From NCBI GenBank assembly GCA_964461265.1, contig CAYWTS010000008.1, positions 11,892 to 75,891 on the forward strand: a stretch of DNA of 64,000 nt. The letters are read 5' to 3'. A program made the position numbers and the translations under genes. Origin of the DNA: CAYWTS01 sp964461265. Lineage in GTDB: Bacteria > Bacteroidota > Ignavibacteria > Tepidaquicellales > OLB5. The notes under the pieces are model-generated. The model was not told where the DNA came from. It made no database searches and saw only the letters and a list, made by a program, of their open reading frames with translations. The number at the start of each line of letters is the position of its first letter. Position 1 is the first letter of the stretch. Below, in pieces: positions 8,133-17,347 of the stretch.

Positions 8133-9047
8133 TCAAGTCGCAGTACGAGTGATTGTTTTTACGTATTTCTCAAGTGCTTCTTTATAGCTCCATTGAGGTT
8201 TCCACCCGAGGAGCTTTTCTGCCTTCGCAGATGATATATAACGCCCCTGGTAATTCCCCCGTCTGTCTTCAATGAATCTGATTTTTGCCTTCTTATTCAG
8301 TATCTCTTCAAGGGTTTTCACAATCTGTATTACACTTATCTGTTCCCTGCCATTGATATTAAAAATTTCGTTCTCTGCTTCCGTTTTAATGCAGGCAGCG
8401 TTGCCTTCTGCTAAATCACGCACGTAAATAAACTGCCGTGTCTGGCTGCCCGTGCCGTGTATTGTTATTTCTTCACCCTTCAGAATTTTATTAATAAAAA
8501 TAGGGGTCACCGTTTCAGCCCTCGCACGCTCACCAAAGGGAATTCCGTAGCGTATTATTGTATAATTTACCCCATACAGTGTTTTATAGTTTTTACAGAA
8601 GAGCTCAGCGGCAATCTTCGATGAAGTGTAAAGATGGTCAGGGTTTTGTGCGTAGTGAGTTTCTTCTGTTATCATTTCCGAAACCTTTCCTTCGGTACTG
8701 CCATAGACCCATTCGGTGGATGCAAGCAATACCCTTTTCACATTGCTGTTTCTTGAACAATCCAGAACATTAAGCGTTGAAACCGACGTGTTATGGTTCG
8801 AATAAACAGGATTTTCATAAAAATGGTTTACATTTGCTTCGGCTGCAAGATGATAAATAAAATCTGCATCTTTAATTGTTTCAAGAAACTTTGCCCGGTT
8901 GTTTACATCTCCAATTACGGATAAGCATTCCTGCTTAATCTTCGGTTTTTCAAGATCATAAATTGTAACATCATGCCCTTTTTCAATCAGCACGTCAACA
9001 ACATGAGAGCCAATGAACCCGGAACCACCGGTTACAATGATTTTCAT
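8133..9047 (-). CDS. NAD-dependent sugar epimerase/dehydratase (extended SDR)
   Basis: A 304-residue extended SDR with an NAD-binding GGSGFIG loop (7-13), HLAAEANV (66-73), the STEWVYG segment (110-116), and catalytic Y140 and K144 in YTSSK. This is the layout of UDP-glucose 4-epimerase-like enzymes and nucleotide-sugar dehydratases. The ATG start overlaps the stop of the deacetylase-type gene downstream (ATGA). It shows only family-level similarity to the epimerase at 7087-8088, so two distinct sugar modifications are likely. The substrate is not deducible. Confidence 0.9.
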   Translation of the reverse strand: MKIIVTGGSGFIGSHVVDVLIEKGHDVTIYDLEKPKIKQECLSVIGDVNNRAKFLETIKDADFIYHLAAEANVNHFYENPVYSNHNTSVSTLNVLDCSRNSNVKRVLLASTEWVYGSTEGKVSEMITEETHYAQNPDHLYTSSKIAAELFCKNYKTLYGVNYTIIRYGIPFGERARAETVTPIFINKILKGEEITIHGTGSQTRQFIYVRDLAEGNAACIKTEAENEIFNINGREQISVIQIVKTLEEILNKKAKIRFIEDRRGNYQGRYISSAKAEKLLGWKPQWSYKEALEKYVKTITRTAT

Positions 9048-9964
9048 TTTTTAGCTATGTTTTTGATTTTTAAAACTTTCTGCTGCCACACACCAAAAAT
9101 ATGACAAAGCTCCTCCTGGAAAAAGCCATTTCCTATACCAAAACGCCTGAGCCTTAACACATAATCTTTGGAGCGTATAAAATCGTTGCCTCCTATAACA
9201 GCCAGTCTGTAGCCGTTTTTAAGCAAAAATTCATCTTCCTTACCGGTATAATCGCCATTCGGAAAACAGAAACTCACCGAAGGTTTACCTGTCCACTTTT
9301 CTATTTTTTCCTTCGATTCCCTGAGTTCTCTATCCACAACTTCGGGAGAACAATTTGGTGTAATTACATGGTTAACCGTGTGGCTGCCAAAGCTTATAAA
9401 GTCATATTTCGACATGCTGCGTACATCCTCTACTGTCATAGCTTCGCGAACCATCCCGCTGCCAAACTTTTCTTCCATCAAGTTCGCAATTTTTTTCCTT
9501 TCGGTTTCATTCACATCCCATAACTTATTAATATCACGGTTATATGGTTCGGGCAGGTGTTTCTTGTGCTTCTCAAAGAGTGTCCACCAGAAGTAACCTT
9601 TATCCTGCACACTTCCGGTGCAGATAAAAAACGTTGCCGGAATCTTTTTTTGAACCAGAACCGGCAGAACATTCTTAATATTACCTTTCCATCCGTCATC
9701 AAAAGAAATCCAGACTGCTCCCCCGGGCAGGCTGCGTTTATTATAAACAAAATCGAATACGTCGCTTTCAGAAACAAAATAAAAGCCGTTATCAAGCAGC
9801 CAGTTAATACATTTTGTAAACAGCTTTTCGCTAGGGTTATGAAAACATAATGCAGTAATACAGTTTCCGCTTTTTGCAAGGTTCACAGCATCGCTAAACT
9901 CTCCTGTAAATTTAATAAAAAAACCTAAAATTCCTGCAATAATATTTCTGATTATTTTTAACAT
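9044..9964 (-). CDS. Polysaccharide deacetylase (CE4/NodB-like) family protein
   Basis: A 306-residue carbohydrate esterase 4 family protein. The catalytic-base and metal-binding motif 1 is seen as SFDDGW (87-92), and motif 2, the zinc-binding SHTVNH, at 194-199. Family members hydrolyse N- or O-acetyl groups on polysaccharides, lipid-linked sugars or peptidoglycan. The N-terminus has one hydrophobic segment (about 5-17) but no clear cleavage site, so it may be membrane-anchored or cytoplasmic. It overlaps the epimerase gene by 4 nt and lies 18 nt after the GNAT gene. It probably trims an acetylated intermediate of the cluster's glycan. Confidence 0.88.
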   Translation of the reverse strand: MLKIIRNIIAGILGFFIKFTGEFSDAVNLAKSGNCITALCFHNPSEKLFTKCINWLLDNGFYFVSESDVFDFVYNKRSLPGGAVWISFDDGWKGNIKNVLPVLVQKKIPATFFICTGSVQDKGYFWWTLFEKHKKHLPEPYNRDINKLWDVNETERKKIANLMEEKFGSGMVREAMTVEDVRSMSKYDFISFGSHTVNHVITPNCSPEVVDRELRESKEKIEKWTGKPSVSFCFPNGDYTGKEDEFLLKNGYRLAVIGGNDFIRSKDYVLRLRRFGIGNGFFQEELCHIFGVWQQKVLKIKNIAKK

Positions 9965-9982
9965 CTCCCGCTGTCTCCGGTA

Positions 9983-10924
9983 TTAAAAAGTATCAAAATC
10001 TGCCAGTGTGAACTTCAGGTTTGAAAGGTCAAGCCCGCTCCCAAAATCGAGGTAACATACCGGCATACCTTCCCGTGGTTCATACCTGATGCTCAGGTAA
10101 TTATCCATCCACACACCTGGGCTAAACTGGAAAGTGATGCAGTGTGCTCCAACAGCAAAAGCCAGCCTTTTAAGCTTATCCAGAACTCTGAAAAAAGTCT
10201 GCATATCAACTTTTTCCATATCTCCCACCTGCAGCGAACTCCCAAGCTTTACATAAACCCCAATACCGTTCACATCCAGAATAAATTTTTTACAATACTG
10301 TTTATAAATATAGAACTTTTCATCCCGCTCTGTATATATAATATTCTCGCCTGCAAGTGAATTCTGGAAATATGTACCTGTTATATATTTTCTTAAAATC
10401 TTCATGCTGTATGAATCGTATATTCCCTGCATAGCCGGAAATTTGGTGGCAGCACCTGCCAGAGGCAAAGCAGGAACAAAGATGCTGTATTTTTTTAAAT
10501 CACCGTTATGTGTCCAATTGAGCTTCATCAGCCCGCCGTATGAATTTTGCCTGTTGGGAAAACCATAGACAAATGCAATACCTTCTTCAGCGGCTTTTTC
10601 GTATGTTAATGCTGCAAGTTTTACAAATAATCCTCTGCCCCTGTGGTGTGAGTGGGTCATTGTATCACCCGATTGCGCAGCTAGGACCCGTTTCCCGTTA
10701 TACATCATTGTCAACGGGAAAATTCCGTAATATGCTGCCGGCTCACCGCTTCGCGTGTATGCAAGAAAACCTATCACACCTGCACCGAAGGGCTCGGTGT
10801 TATATTTTTTTTCTAAAAACCCGGTGGCTACTTTTTCACGGAAAGCGTTCTCATACAAATAACTCAAATGACTGAACTGGTCATATGTAAAGGGGCGTAT
10901 TATATAATCTCCAGCATTTGCCAT
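9983..10924 (-). CDS. GNAT-family N-acetyltransferase
   Basis: A 313-residue protein whose first half is a GNAT acetyltransferase fold: the acetyl-CoA pyrophosphate loop appears as HRGRGLFVKL (about 93-102) after a TMTHSHH strand. The second half is a poorly characterised extension, as in larger GNAT proteins. It sits between a glycosyltransferase and a deacetylase-type gene, so acetylation of an amino sugar is a reasonable guess, but an aminoacyl or protein substrate is not excluded. The ATG start is 15 nt after the upstream stop. Confidence 0.78.
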   Translation of the reverse strand: MANAGDYIIRPFTYDQFSHLSYLYENAFREKVATGFLEKKYNTEPFGAGVIGFLAYTRSGEPAAYYGIFPLTMMYNGKRVLAAQSGDTMTHSHHRGRGLFVKLAALTYEKAAEEGIAFVYGFPNRQNSYGGLMKLNWTHNGDLKKYSIFVPALPLAGAATKFPAMQGIYDSYSMKILRKYITGTYFQNSLAGENIIYTERDEKFYIYKQYCKKFILDVNGIGVYVKLGSSLQVGDMEKVDMQTFFRVLDKLKRLAFAVGAHCITFQFSPGVWMDNYLSIRYEPREGMPVCYLDFGSGLDLSNLKFTLADFDTF

Positions 10925-10939
10925 TAAATATAAACCCGG

Positions 10940-12124
10940 CTAATTTTCCAATTTCTTGAGAAGCACTTCAAGCTTGTAGTATAATGCTTTATACGAATAC
11001 AGGTTAAGGACGCTTTCACGCATATTTTTATAATTCTCAGGATGGTCAATCACTTTCAGGATTGCTTCCTTGTATTCTTCAAGGCTATTCGGTATTTCCC
11101 CTATCTCTGAAACATTATCGCCCAGGTAATTATGCAGGGCATTGCTTACCACAGGCGTATTACATGCAAGGCTTTCGAGCGGCGCAATGCCTGTACCACC
11201 AAAATAATCATCACGCAGTGAAAACAACACGTAAACATCGGCAGCCGAGTAATATTTGTATAAATCTTTATTTAATTTCCTGCCTTCGAGTATTGCCCCT
11301 GAGCTCTCTGCAAATCTGCTGCTATCTTCCCACGGGTCACCCGGCGTATTACCGACTATAACAAGCTCAACTTCAGGTCTTGATTTTTTTATCTCCAGCC
11401 ACGTGTTAATCATTTCTTCAACCTGCTTGTATTTATACAGTTTACCTACATAAAGTATATATTTTTTGTCCTGGTCCCATCCCAGTTCTTTTCTTGCCTG
11501 CATCTTTGGAATCGGTATCATATAATCGAAGTTTACTCCCGTACTCCAGAAAACAACATCGATCCCCGGATGTGACATGTCAAAGTATTGTATCTGTTTT
11601 TTCTCTCCTGTCATAATGCAGTCTATATGCTTATAAACTCTTTTTTCTACAAACATATCAAATCGTGCTTTTAGTTTTCTCAAACCTCTGGTATGATGTA
11701 CACGAAAAAAAGGTGACCAATCACCGTGATGTGTTGTTATTATTTTACACTTGGAGCCAAAAAAATAAAGAATCTGGTATGCAACCCAGTAATGTGTGTG
11801 GTTAACTATAAGTATGGGGTTAGTTATCTTTATTTCCTTCTTTAGTTCACGGATAAACTTCCATGAAAAATCAACAACGTTTGCCTTATGAATCGAAGGA
11901 AACACCCTGAACTTTACACCTAAGTGTACGCCTTCGTAATACCTATCGGTATAACCATCAAGACGCCATACTTCTATATCGTAGCCGGGAATGTACTGCT
12001 TTATGTTTTTTCCCAAATTACCGCCAAAGCCGTATGTAAAAAACCTGTTTTCGGGGTCTGGTTTCCTGGGGGTGTGGTCCGGCTCATAATTATGACATAC
12101 TACAATTACCTTTTTATTTTTCAC
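10940..12124 (-). CDS. GT4-family glycosyltransferase
   Basis: A 394-residue GT-B glycosyltransferase. The N-terminal half contains a glycine-rich GFGGNL acceptor loop (about 32-37), and the C-terminal half the ILYVGKLYKYK strand (about 223-233) and a GTGIAPLESLACNTPVV signature (about 326-342), with the donor-binding glutamate in PLESLA. The start is GTG, since no ATG is available nearby at the Rossmann strand. It lies 56 nt downstream of the next glycosyltransferase, the largest space inside this part of the cluster, so a separate promoter is possible, although none was recognised. Confidence 0.88.
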   Translation of the reverse strand: MKNKKVIVVCHNYEPDHTPRKPDPENRFFTYGFGGNLGKNIKQYIPGYDIEVWRLDGYTDRYYEGVHLGVKFRVFPSIHKANVVDFSWKFIRELKKEIKITNPILIVNHTHYWVAYQILYFFGSKCKIITTHHGDWSPFFRVHHTRGLRKLKARFDMFVEKRVYKHIDCIMTGEKKQIQYFDMSHPGIDVVFWSTGVNFDYMIPIPKMQARKELGWDQDKKYILYVGKLYKYKQVEEMINTWLEIKKSRPEVELVIVGNTPGDPWEDSSRFAESSGAILEGRKLNKDLYKYYSAADVYVLFSLRDDYFGGTGIAPLESLACNTPVVSNALHNYLGDNVSEIGEIPNSLEEYKEAILKVIDHPENYKNMRESVLNLYSYKALYYKLEVLLKKLEN

Positions 12125-12180
12125 CTGTATTCAGCAGAATTTAACAAATATTGAGTTTTTTAAACAAATAATAAACATAT

Positions 12181-13284
12181 TTATGCCTGCAAACCGGCAC
12201 GTTTAAAGCATTCTATATATGAAACAGCAAGTGAAGCCATCGAAAACTTACGCATCATCTCATCCGAAATATAACCTGACATGTTGTTAATCTCCTCTCT
12301 CTTATTAATAACTTCCTTCATCTTCTCAGCAAGTCCCTTGGAAGTATTATCAAAAAAGAATCCCGATTTGCCTTCTTCAACATACTCCTCAAATCCGGGA
12401 AGCCTGCTGCATATCACCGGCTTATTCTGATTATAGGCTATAAGCAGGGGACCGCATTGCGATACGTGCCTGTATGGGATAATTATTACATCGTTGCTTT
12501 TGAATATTCCGTAAACTTCCTTATAATCTATATAGTTATCATAAAGATTGATGCTCTTAACATGGTTTATGCTTTCCAATATCTGCTGGTTATTATACAT
12601 TATTTTCCCGTAAATATTAACCACAAAATCATCGGTTTCGGATTCAAGCATTCGTGCAGCTTCTATCAAAGTTTCAATCCCCTTATATACCAGTATACTC
12701 CCAAAGAAAAAGAATTTTACTTTTTTCCCGCTGTTATTTCCCTCATATTTTTTGCCAGCTGAGGCTTCCCGAACAGAACATTTTTCGTAGTAATTTATTA
12801 CCGGAAGCTGAAGAACATATGGATAATGTTTGTATCTCTCTGCAAAAACCGCAGCCTGTGTTTTACTCATAACAGCAACCGATTTTTTAAACAAATTAAA
12901 GGTGATCTTCTGTGAAAGCATCCCGTGATAATCGCTCTCGCCTGGGTGAAGCTCAACATCATGGGCGTTGATAACAAGCTTCCCCCGAATAAAAAATTTT
13001 ATCAAAACCGACTGAAGAAATGAGAGCGTATTAAACCAGACACAGTCGGCTTTTTGTCTTTTTACAAAACGAAGCAGTTTCATTTCCCCGATTATCCGGA
13101 GCGGGTTGGCAAACCGTGCTCTCTTAAAATAGAACGCATTATGTTTCCTGCAAAAAGATTTTATTTCTTCATTTTTCGATTTCGCAGTAATAATTGTACA
13201 AACATCAATGTGTTTTTTAAGTTCATCTATCATGGTATAACTGTGGTCTATCAAGCTCTCGGTTGTAACAAACAATACTTTCAT
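12181..13284 (-). CDS. GT4-family glycosyltransferase
   Basis: A 367-residue GT-B glycosyltransferase. The N-terminal strand MKVLFVTTE starts at residue 1. The C-terminal half has FFFGSILVYKGIETLIEAA (about residues 190-208), a typical GT4 start of the donor domain, and a late VICSRLPGFEEYVEEG segment (about 309-324). The usual E-x7-E signature is replaced by SQCGPLLIAYNQNKPVI, with GPLLIAYN where others have PLxxLEAM, so the donor glutamate is not obvious. The ATG start overlaps the upstream GT9 stop by 4 nt. Confidence 0.85.
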   Translation of the reverse strand: MKVLFVTTESLIDHSYTMIDELKKHIDVCTIITAKSKNEEIKSFCRKHNAFYFKRARFANPLRIIGEMKLLRFVKRQKADCVWFNTLSFLQSVLIKFFIRGKLVINAHDVELHPGESDYHGMLSQKITFNLFKKSVAVMSKTQAAVFAERYKHYPYVLQLPVINYYEKCSVREASAGKKYEGNNSGKKVKFFFFGSILVYKGIETLIEAARMLESETDDFVVNIYGKIMYNNQQILESINHVKSINLYDNYIDYKEVYGIFKSNDVIIIPYRHVSQCGPLLIAYNQNKPVICSRLPGFEEYVEEGKSGFFFDNTSKGLAEKMKEVINKREEINNMSGYISDEMMRKFSMASLAVSYIECFKRAGLQA

Positions 13285-14471
13285 TTCCGTGTACCTCCTG
13301 TCAATGCCTCATAAACCTGTGACACGCTAATAGTATTCATGCAGTTCACCGTTTTATCACATTTATTCAAATAACAGCACAGGCAGTTAACTTCATTGCT
13401 TGTTATAATTCTGCCATTGCCGAACACATCAAGCTCTGTGCTTGATGTTGGTCCTGTCAGAACCACAACATACTTACCGAGAGTGGTTGCAATGTGAAAT
13501 GCCAGTGAATCGGAAGTAAAAACTCTATCAGATAGCAATATAATAGATATAAAATCATCAACCGAATTATCACATCCGAAATGTACTACATTATTTCTTT
13601 TCACCAAATGATTCTCAATACTATTATAGAATTCCCTGTCATCATTCCCTGCAACCATGCCAACAAGATTTTCGGGGTTTTCCGAAAGCCTGTTTATTAA
13701 GCCGATGTAGCCTTCAGTAGTCCACTTTTTATACTGCCATCGGTTACCACCCCCAAGATTTACCAGGTAAAAAGAGCTAAAGTTTTCAAGTCCTGTTTTT
13801 CTGGAAATCTCTGCAACACTTTTTTTTATTTCACTGCTTGTTCCTAAATAAGGTTTTGTGTTTTCGTAATTTAATCCGCATATATCATGAATTAACCTGT
13901 GGTAAGTTTTCTGATTGGCTTTCTTAAAATTATCATCTATGCCCATAAGATACCACTCGTTTGCAAGTTCGTTCACGGGATACGGTTTACTGTTCACAAG
14001 CTCGTAACCAAACTTTTCACCTGCAATAATATTGTTCATAATTGAACAGCTTTCAGTGCCGCTGTCAAGGTTAATAGCAATATCAAACTCTTCATTGAAC
14101 AAGTGAGAGATGTCCTCGTTATCAAAATAAATCTCATCTATCAGAAGGTTGTTTTTTAAAACGGGAAATGACCTTTCCTTGGTTATCCAGTAAATATCGG
14201 AATCGGGATATTTTTTCTTTATGGAAGGAAGCAGGGAAGTAGTTCTGAGAACATCACCCATTGCATCAAGTTTGATGATGATAATCTTTACAAATTTATC
14301 AGCTGGTGTCTCGTAATATTTTTCAGGGATGGGAGGAAATTCATTTTTAATTTCTTCGTCTTTTTCATAGAGTGAACAGTTCGGGCAAAAAACACTGTAT
14401 TGCTTATTCGGCTTGCATGGTCTATCCCCGTGAAAATAGACGCAGTCGAAATGAACAATGGGAAGCTTCAT
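13281..14471 (-). CDS. GT9-family (heptosyltransferase-like) glycosyltransferase with N-terminal Cys cluster
   Basis: A GT9/heptosyltransferase-like enzyme of 396 residues. The core begins with IIIIKLDAMGDVLRTTSLL (64-82), the GT9 phosphate-loop signature, and has a C-terminal donor region containing TSDSLAFHIAT (about 324-334), as in WaaC/WaaF-like proteins. Ahead of it lies a cysteine cluster, C10, C19, C29 and C32, that looks like a small zinc-binding knuckle. The C-terminus also has a Cys-rich stretch (CLCCYLNKC). Such extensions occur in GT9 proteins of several environmental phyla; their role is not known to me. Overlaps of 4 nt on both sides tie it to the GT2 and GT4 genes. Confidence 0.85.
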   Translation of the reverse strand: MKLPIVHFDCVYFHGDRPCKPNKQYSVFCPNCSLYEKDEEIKNEFPPIPEKYYETPADKFVKIIIIKLDAMGDVLRTTSLLPSIKKKYPDSDIYWITKERSFPVLKNNLLIDEIYFDNEDISHLFNEEFDIAINLDSGTESCSIMNNIIAGEKFGYELVNSKPYPVNELANEWYLMGIDDNFKKANQKTYHRLIHDICGLNYENTKPYLGTSSEIKKSVAEISRKTGLENFSSFYLVNLGGGNRWQYKKWTTEGYIGLINRLSENPENLVGMVAGNDDREFYNSIENHLVKRNNVVHFGCDNSVDDFISIILLSDRVFTSDSLAFHIATTLGKYVVVLTGPTSSTELDVFGNGRIITSNEVNCLCCYLNKCDKTVNCMNTISVSQVYEALTGGTRK

Positions 14472-15406
14472 TTACCCTTGTGAACCTCTTCGACTATAAA
14501 GGTTGGACGTTTTCTTGTTTCATCAAAATTCCGCCAAAGATATTCACCCACAATACCTATGCTTAAGAGAATCAGTCCGCCTATTACAAGAACTGCAACC
14601 ATTAAAGAAGGGATGCCAAGTATCGGTGAATTATTGACTATCTTGCGGATAATTAAAATTATAGCAAGTAAAAATCCTATAAACGAAACACTCATACCAA
14701 AAAGTGAGGCAAGTCTGAGCGGTCTGCCGGAGAACCCGAAGAACGTGTCGAATGCAAGCTTAAACTTCTTAAAGAACGTCCATTTCGAACGGCCGTATGA
14801 ACGCTCCTGCCTGTGGTAATGAACATAACGCTGTTTAAATCCAAGCCATATTATCTGTGCCGTCAGGTGGGAGTTTTTCTCATCCATATTTATTATTGTT
14901 TCGGTCTGCTGGCGGTTGATAAGAAAACAATCGAAGCCCTTATCGGGATACTCGGGCAGTATAAACGTTCTGAAAATCTTATAGAAAAAAGACGAGTAGA
15001 TTTTAGAAACAATCGGGTCCTGCCTGCCGGAACGGACTCCGCAAACAATATCTGTTTTATTCCCCTTTATCCATTCATCATACATCTGCGGAATTAGTTC
15101 GGGCGGGTCCTGCAGGTCGGCTGCAAGATAGGTAACCGCATCACCTGTTGAATAGTTCATACCCGCAAGTATTGCAACATAGGAACCGAAGTTCTTAGAT
15201 AGCTTAACAAGAACAATCTTCGGGTCTTTAGCCCGAAGCTGTTTCATTACGCTATATGAACCATCTTTTGAGCCGTCATCAACAATTACAATTTCATAAT
15301 CGAACTTTGATGAATTTTCATCAAGGACTTTTTTAAGCTCCGTATATGTGTCATTAAGCGATTTCTCGTTGTAATAAACGGGTATTATTATTGAAATCTT
15401 ATCCAA
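14468..15406 (-). CDS. GT2-family glycosyltransferase, GtrB/DPM1-like, membrane anchored
   Basis: A 312-residue GT2 enzyme resembling polyprenyl-phosphate sugar transferases (GtrB, ArnC, DPM1), which move a sugar from a nucleotide sugar to undecaprenyl phosphate on the cytoplasmic membrane face. Seen: the GT-A nucleotide-binding DDGS (43-46), the metal-binding AADLQDPPE (95-103), and two C-terminal transmembrane segments at about 234-256 and 267-290. The start is TTG, directly at the IIIPVYYNE strand, as expected. It is the upstream end of the minus-strand glycosyltransferase run. It supplies the lipid-linked sugar donor that polytopic transferases of the cluster could use. Confidence 0.9.
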   Translation of the reverse strand: MDKISIIIPVYYNEKSLNDTYTELKKVLDENSSKFDYEIVIVDDGSKDGSYSVMKQLRAKDPKIVLVKLSKNFGSYVAILAGMNYSTGDAVTYLAADLQDPPELIPQMYDEWIKGNKTDIVCGVRSGRQDPIVSKIYSSFFYKIFRTFILPEYPDKGFDCFLINRQQTETIINMDEKNSHLTAQIIWLGFKQRYVHYHRQERSYGRSKWTFFKKFKLAFDTFFGFSGRPLRLASLFGMSVSFIGFLLAIILIIRKIVNNSPILGIPSLMVAVLVIGGLILLSIGIVGEYLWRNFDETRKRPTFIVEEVHKGK

Positions 15407-15469
15407 AATGTAAAAAAATTGCTTTATAATTGTTCATAATATCAAAATTTTTAAAGAGTTAAAATCTAA

Positions 15470-16951
15470 TTAGAATTGCGATTTTTTAAACAGCATGGTT
15501 ACATTCCCTACAACAAACACAATTATCACCCCAAAAAACGTAAACCATGTAAGGTTCAGTGCGGGCATAATTTTAAACTGCGGCAGAAGGAAAAGAAGCG
15601 TAAGCGTTACTATTGAGAATGTATAAGATATTACAGCATCAACTAATCTTGCCTTGCTGAACACAATCCCTAGTAAAAACACGCCAAGCAAGCCGCCGTA
15701 TATCATTGATTGTATCTTGAGTGCATAGTCAACAGCCGGATTTGTTTCATCCTGAAACAGCAATCCTGTGCCAATAATTACAATTCCCCAAAACAGTGTG
15801 GCAAGTCTTGATAGCTTTAATTCATTTTCCTGTGTTCTATTTTGTTTCTTGAACAGGTCTAGTACTGTAGAAGAAGCAAGCGAGTTGAATGCCGCCGAAA
15901 GCGTTGACATGGATGCTGCAAGCAATCCCGCAACCACTAGCCCCGAAATACCAACCGGCAGACTTTCTATCATAAACTTGGGAAATATTTCATCGGGCTT
16001 CTTCAGGAAATATTCACCTATTTTCAGGGTTTTATAATCGGCTCCCTGGTAAAGTGCATATAACATCACACCAATAACCAGAAATATTGCAAACTGAACC
16101 AGCACAATAACACCGCTTCCTATCAATGCTTTTTGTGAAGATTTTTTATCCTCACAGGTTAAAAGTCTTTGGACAATAAGCTGGTCTGTACCGTGCGAAG
16201 CCATTGATAAAAACGCTCCGCCTATTATTCCCCCAAGAAAATTATAAGGACCGGTAAAAAACTTTCCGAACGATTCGAAGGAAAAATTGAATATCTGGAA
16301 CTTATCTTTGGGTGAGGCTAATGCTGTTACATCACTCCATCCGTTGGGAAGCAGGTTATATATCACAACCATCGAGGCAATTGCACCGAAAATATAAATA
16401 AACATTTGAACTACATCCGTCCATATAACTGCCTTTATTCCACCGACGTATGAATAAACCAGCGTTATTGCTCCGACAATTACAATACATTCAAGATATC
16501 CGAGCCCGGTAATAAACTTAATTGGAATTGCCGTTGTAAAAAGCCTGACTCCATCGGCAAAAATCCTTAATATTATGAATGTTACCGAGGCATACTTTCT
16601 CATTGGTTCGCCATACCTGTGGCCCAGAAAATGATATGCAGTTTCCATATCACCTTTGTAATACCGCGGTATGAACACTGCAGCAACAACAATTCTTCCC
16701 AGCAGGTAACCCATTGCAAGCTGGAGGAAGTTCATATTGGTGATGTATGCAAGTCCCGGTATGCTGATAAACGTGAGTGTGCTTGTCTCGGTTGCAACCA
16801 CCGAAAAGCATGCCGCCCACCAGGGGATATTTTTAGAGCCGAGAAAGTAATCCTTTGTGGATTTCTGCTTGCCGGATGTAATTATCCCGAACAGTGCAAC
16901 ACCAAGAAGGTAAACGATGACGATAATGTAATCGGTGGAGGAAAAATACAT
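15470..16951 (-). CDS. Sodium:solute symporter (SSS family)
   Basis: A 493-residue sodium/solute symporter of the SSS family with about 13 transmembrane segments. It starts with FSSTDYIIVIVYLLGVALFG and has the conserved YFLGSKNIPWWAACFSVVA (about 35-53) and ATETSTLTFISIPG (about 53-66), where the SSS family binds sodium and substrate. A further signature, LSMASHGTDQLIVQRLL (about 248-264), is the conserved cytoplasmic helix of the family. Family members import sugars, sialic acid, proline, pantothenate and others; the substrate here is open. It ends 63 nt before the GT2 start and may be transcribed separately. The ATG start follows TATTTTTG too closely for that to be its promoter. Confidence 0.9.
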   Translation of the reverse strand: MYFSSTDYIIVIVYLLGVALFGIITSGKQKSTKDYFLGSKNIPWWAACFSVVATETSTLTFISIPGLAYITNMNFLQLAMGYLLGRIVVAAVFIPRYYKGDMETAYHFLGHRYGEPMRKYASVTFIILRIFADGVRLFTTAIPIKFITGLGYLECIVIVGAITLVYSYVGGIKAVIWTDVVQMFIYIFGAIASMVVIYNLLPNGWSDVTALASPKDKFQIFNFSFESFGKFFTGPYNFLGGIIGGAFLSMASHGTDQLIVQRLLTCEDKKSSQKALIGSGVIVLVQFAIFLVIGVMLYALYQGADYKTLKIGEYFLKKPDEIFPKFMIESLPVGISGLVVAGLLAASMSTLSAAFNSLASSTVLDLFKKQNRTQENELKLSRLATLFWGIVIIGTGLLFQDETNPAVDYALKIQSMIYGGLLGVFLLGIVFSKARLVDAVISYTFSIVTLTLLFLLPQFKIMPALNLTWFTFFGVIIVFVVGNVTMLFKKSQF

Positions 16952-17221
16952 TCACAAAAATACTTAATGAAGTGGAGAAAAGAAAAATGTAAAAATGCAG
17001 GTATGTAGTTATGTAAAGGTGTAAAATTATCTATTAAAGCACACTTGTAAGCATAAGTTTATTCCCGTTTTGCGTGATTTAGCCAAAGTAACAGGGTAAG
17101 AACAATAAACATATGCTATTTCTTTGTTTGATTATATAACTTGCTTTTTCTCATTAAATAGTTGTTCCCCGAATGTGCTTACAAAAATAACCTACTTGCA
17201 TTTAACACAAAACCCAAAAAC

Positions 17222-17247
17222 AAAAAAAGCCCGTATTTCTACGAAGC
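17222..17247 (-). terminator. Rho-independent terminator of the lipoprotein/beta-barrel operon
   Basis: On the minus strand GCTTCGTA, loop GAAA, TACGGGC form a stem with one bulged T, followed by seven T residues. It lies about 100 nt after the stop of the gene at 17348-17758. Its sequence resembles the terminators at 18683 and 19405. Confidence 0.7.
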
Positions 17248-17263
17248 TTTCACGGTCTGTTAT

Positions 17264-17320
17264 AACCCACCCCGTATGATTCGCTTACCAGCGAATCATA
17301 CACCCCTCCGGCGAGGGGAC
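17264..17320. repeat. Two-hairpin intergenic repeat with variable inner palindrome
   Basis: CCCACCCC, then a perfect 12-bp stem (arms 17274-17285 and 17290-17301, loop TACC), then ACACCCC and a second hairpin CCCCTC-CGGC-GAGGGG (17303-17318). The same frame recurs at 19450-19504 with a different inner palindrome. Confidence 0.7.
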
Positions 17321-17347
17321 TTATTTATTCTTACCTTTACGTTTTCA

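Larger units (their letters stand above)
16952..17347. other. Intergenic region with terminator and a two-hairpin repeat
   Basis: No gene is supported here. From 16952 to about 17220 the sequence is AT-rich without recognisable structure. An intrinsic terminator (17222-17247, minus) closes the lipoprotein operon, and a nested palindromic repeat occupies 17264-17320. Confidence 0.6.

Noticed and set aside
16955..16962. TATTTTTG (minus) just ahead of the symporter gene as a promoter
   Set aside because: Only 3 nt separate it from the ATG, so transcription would begin inside the gene; no alternative start codon supports it.
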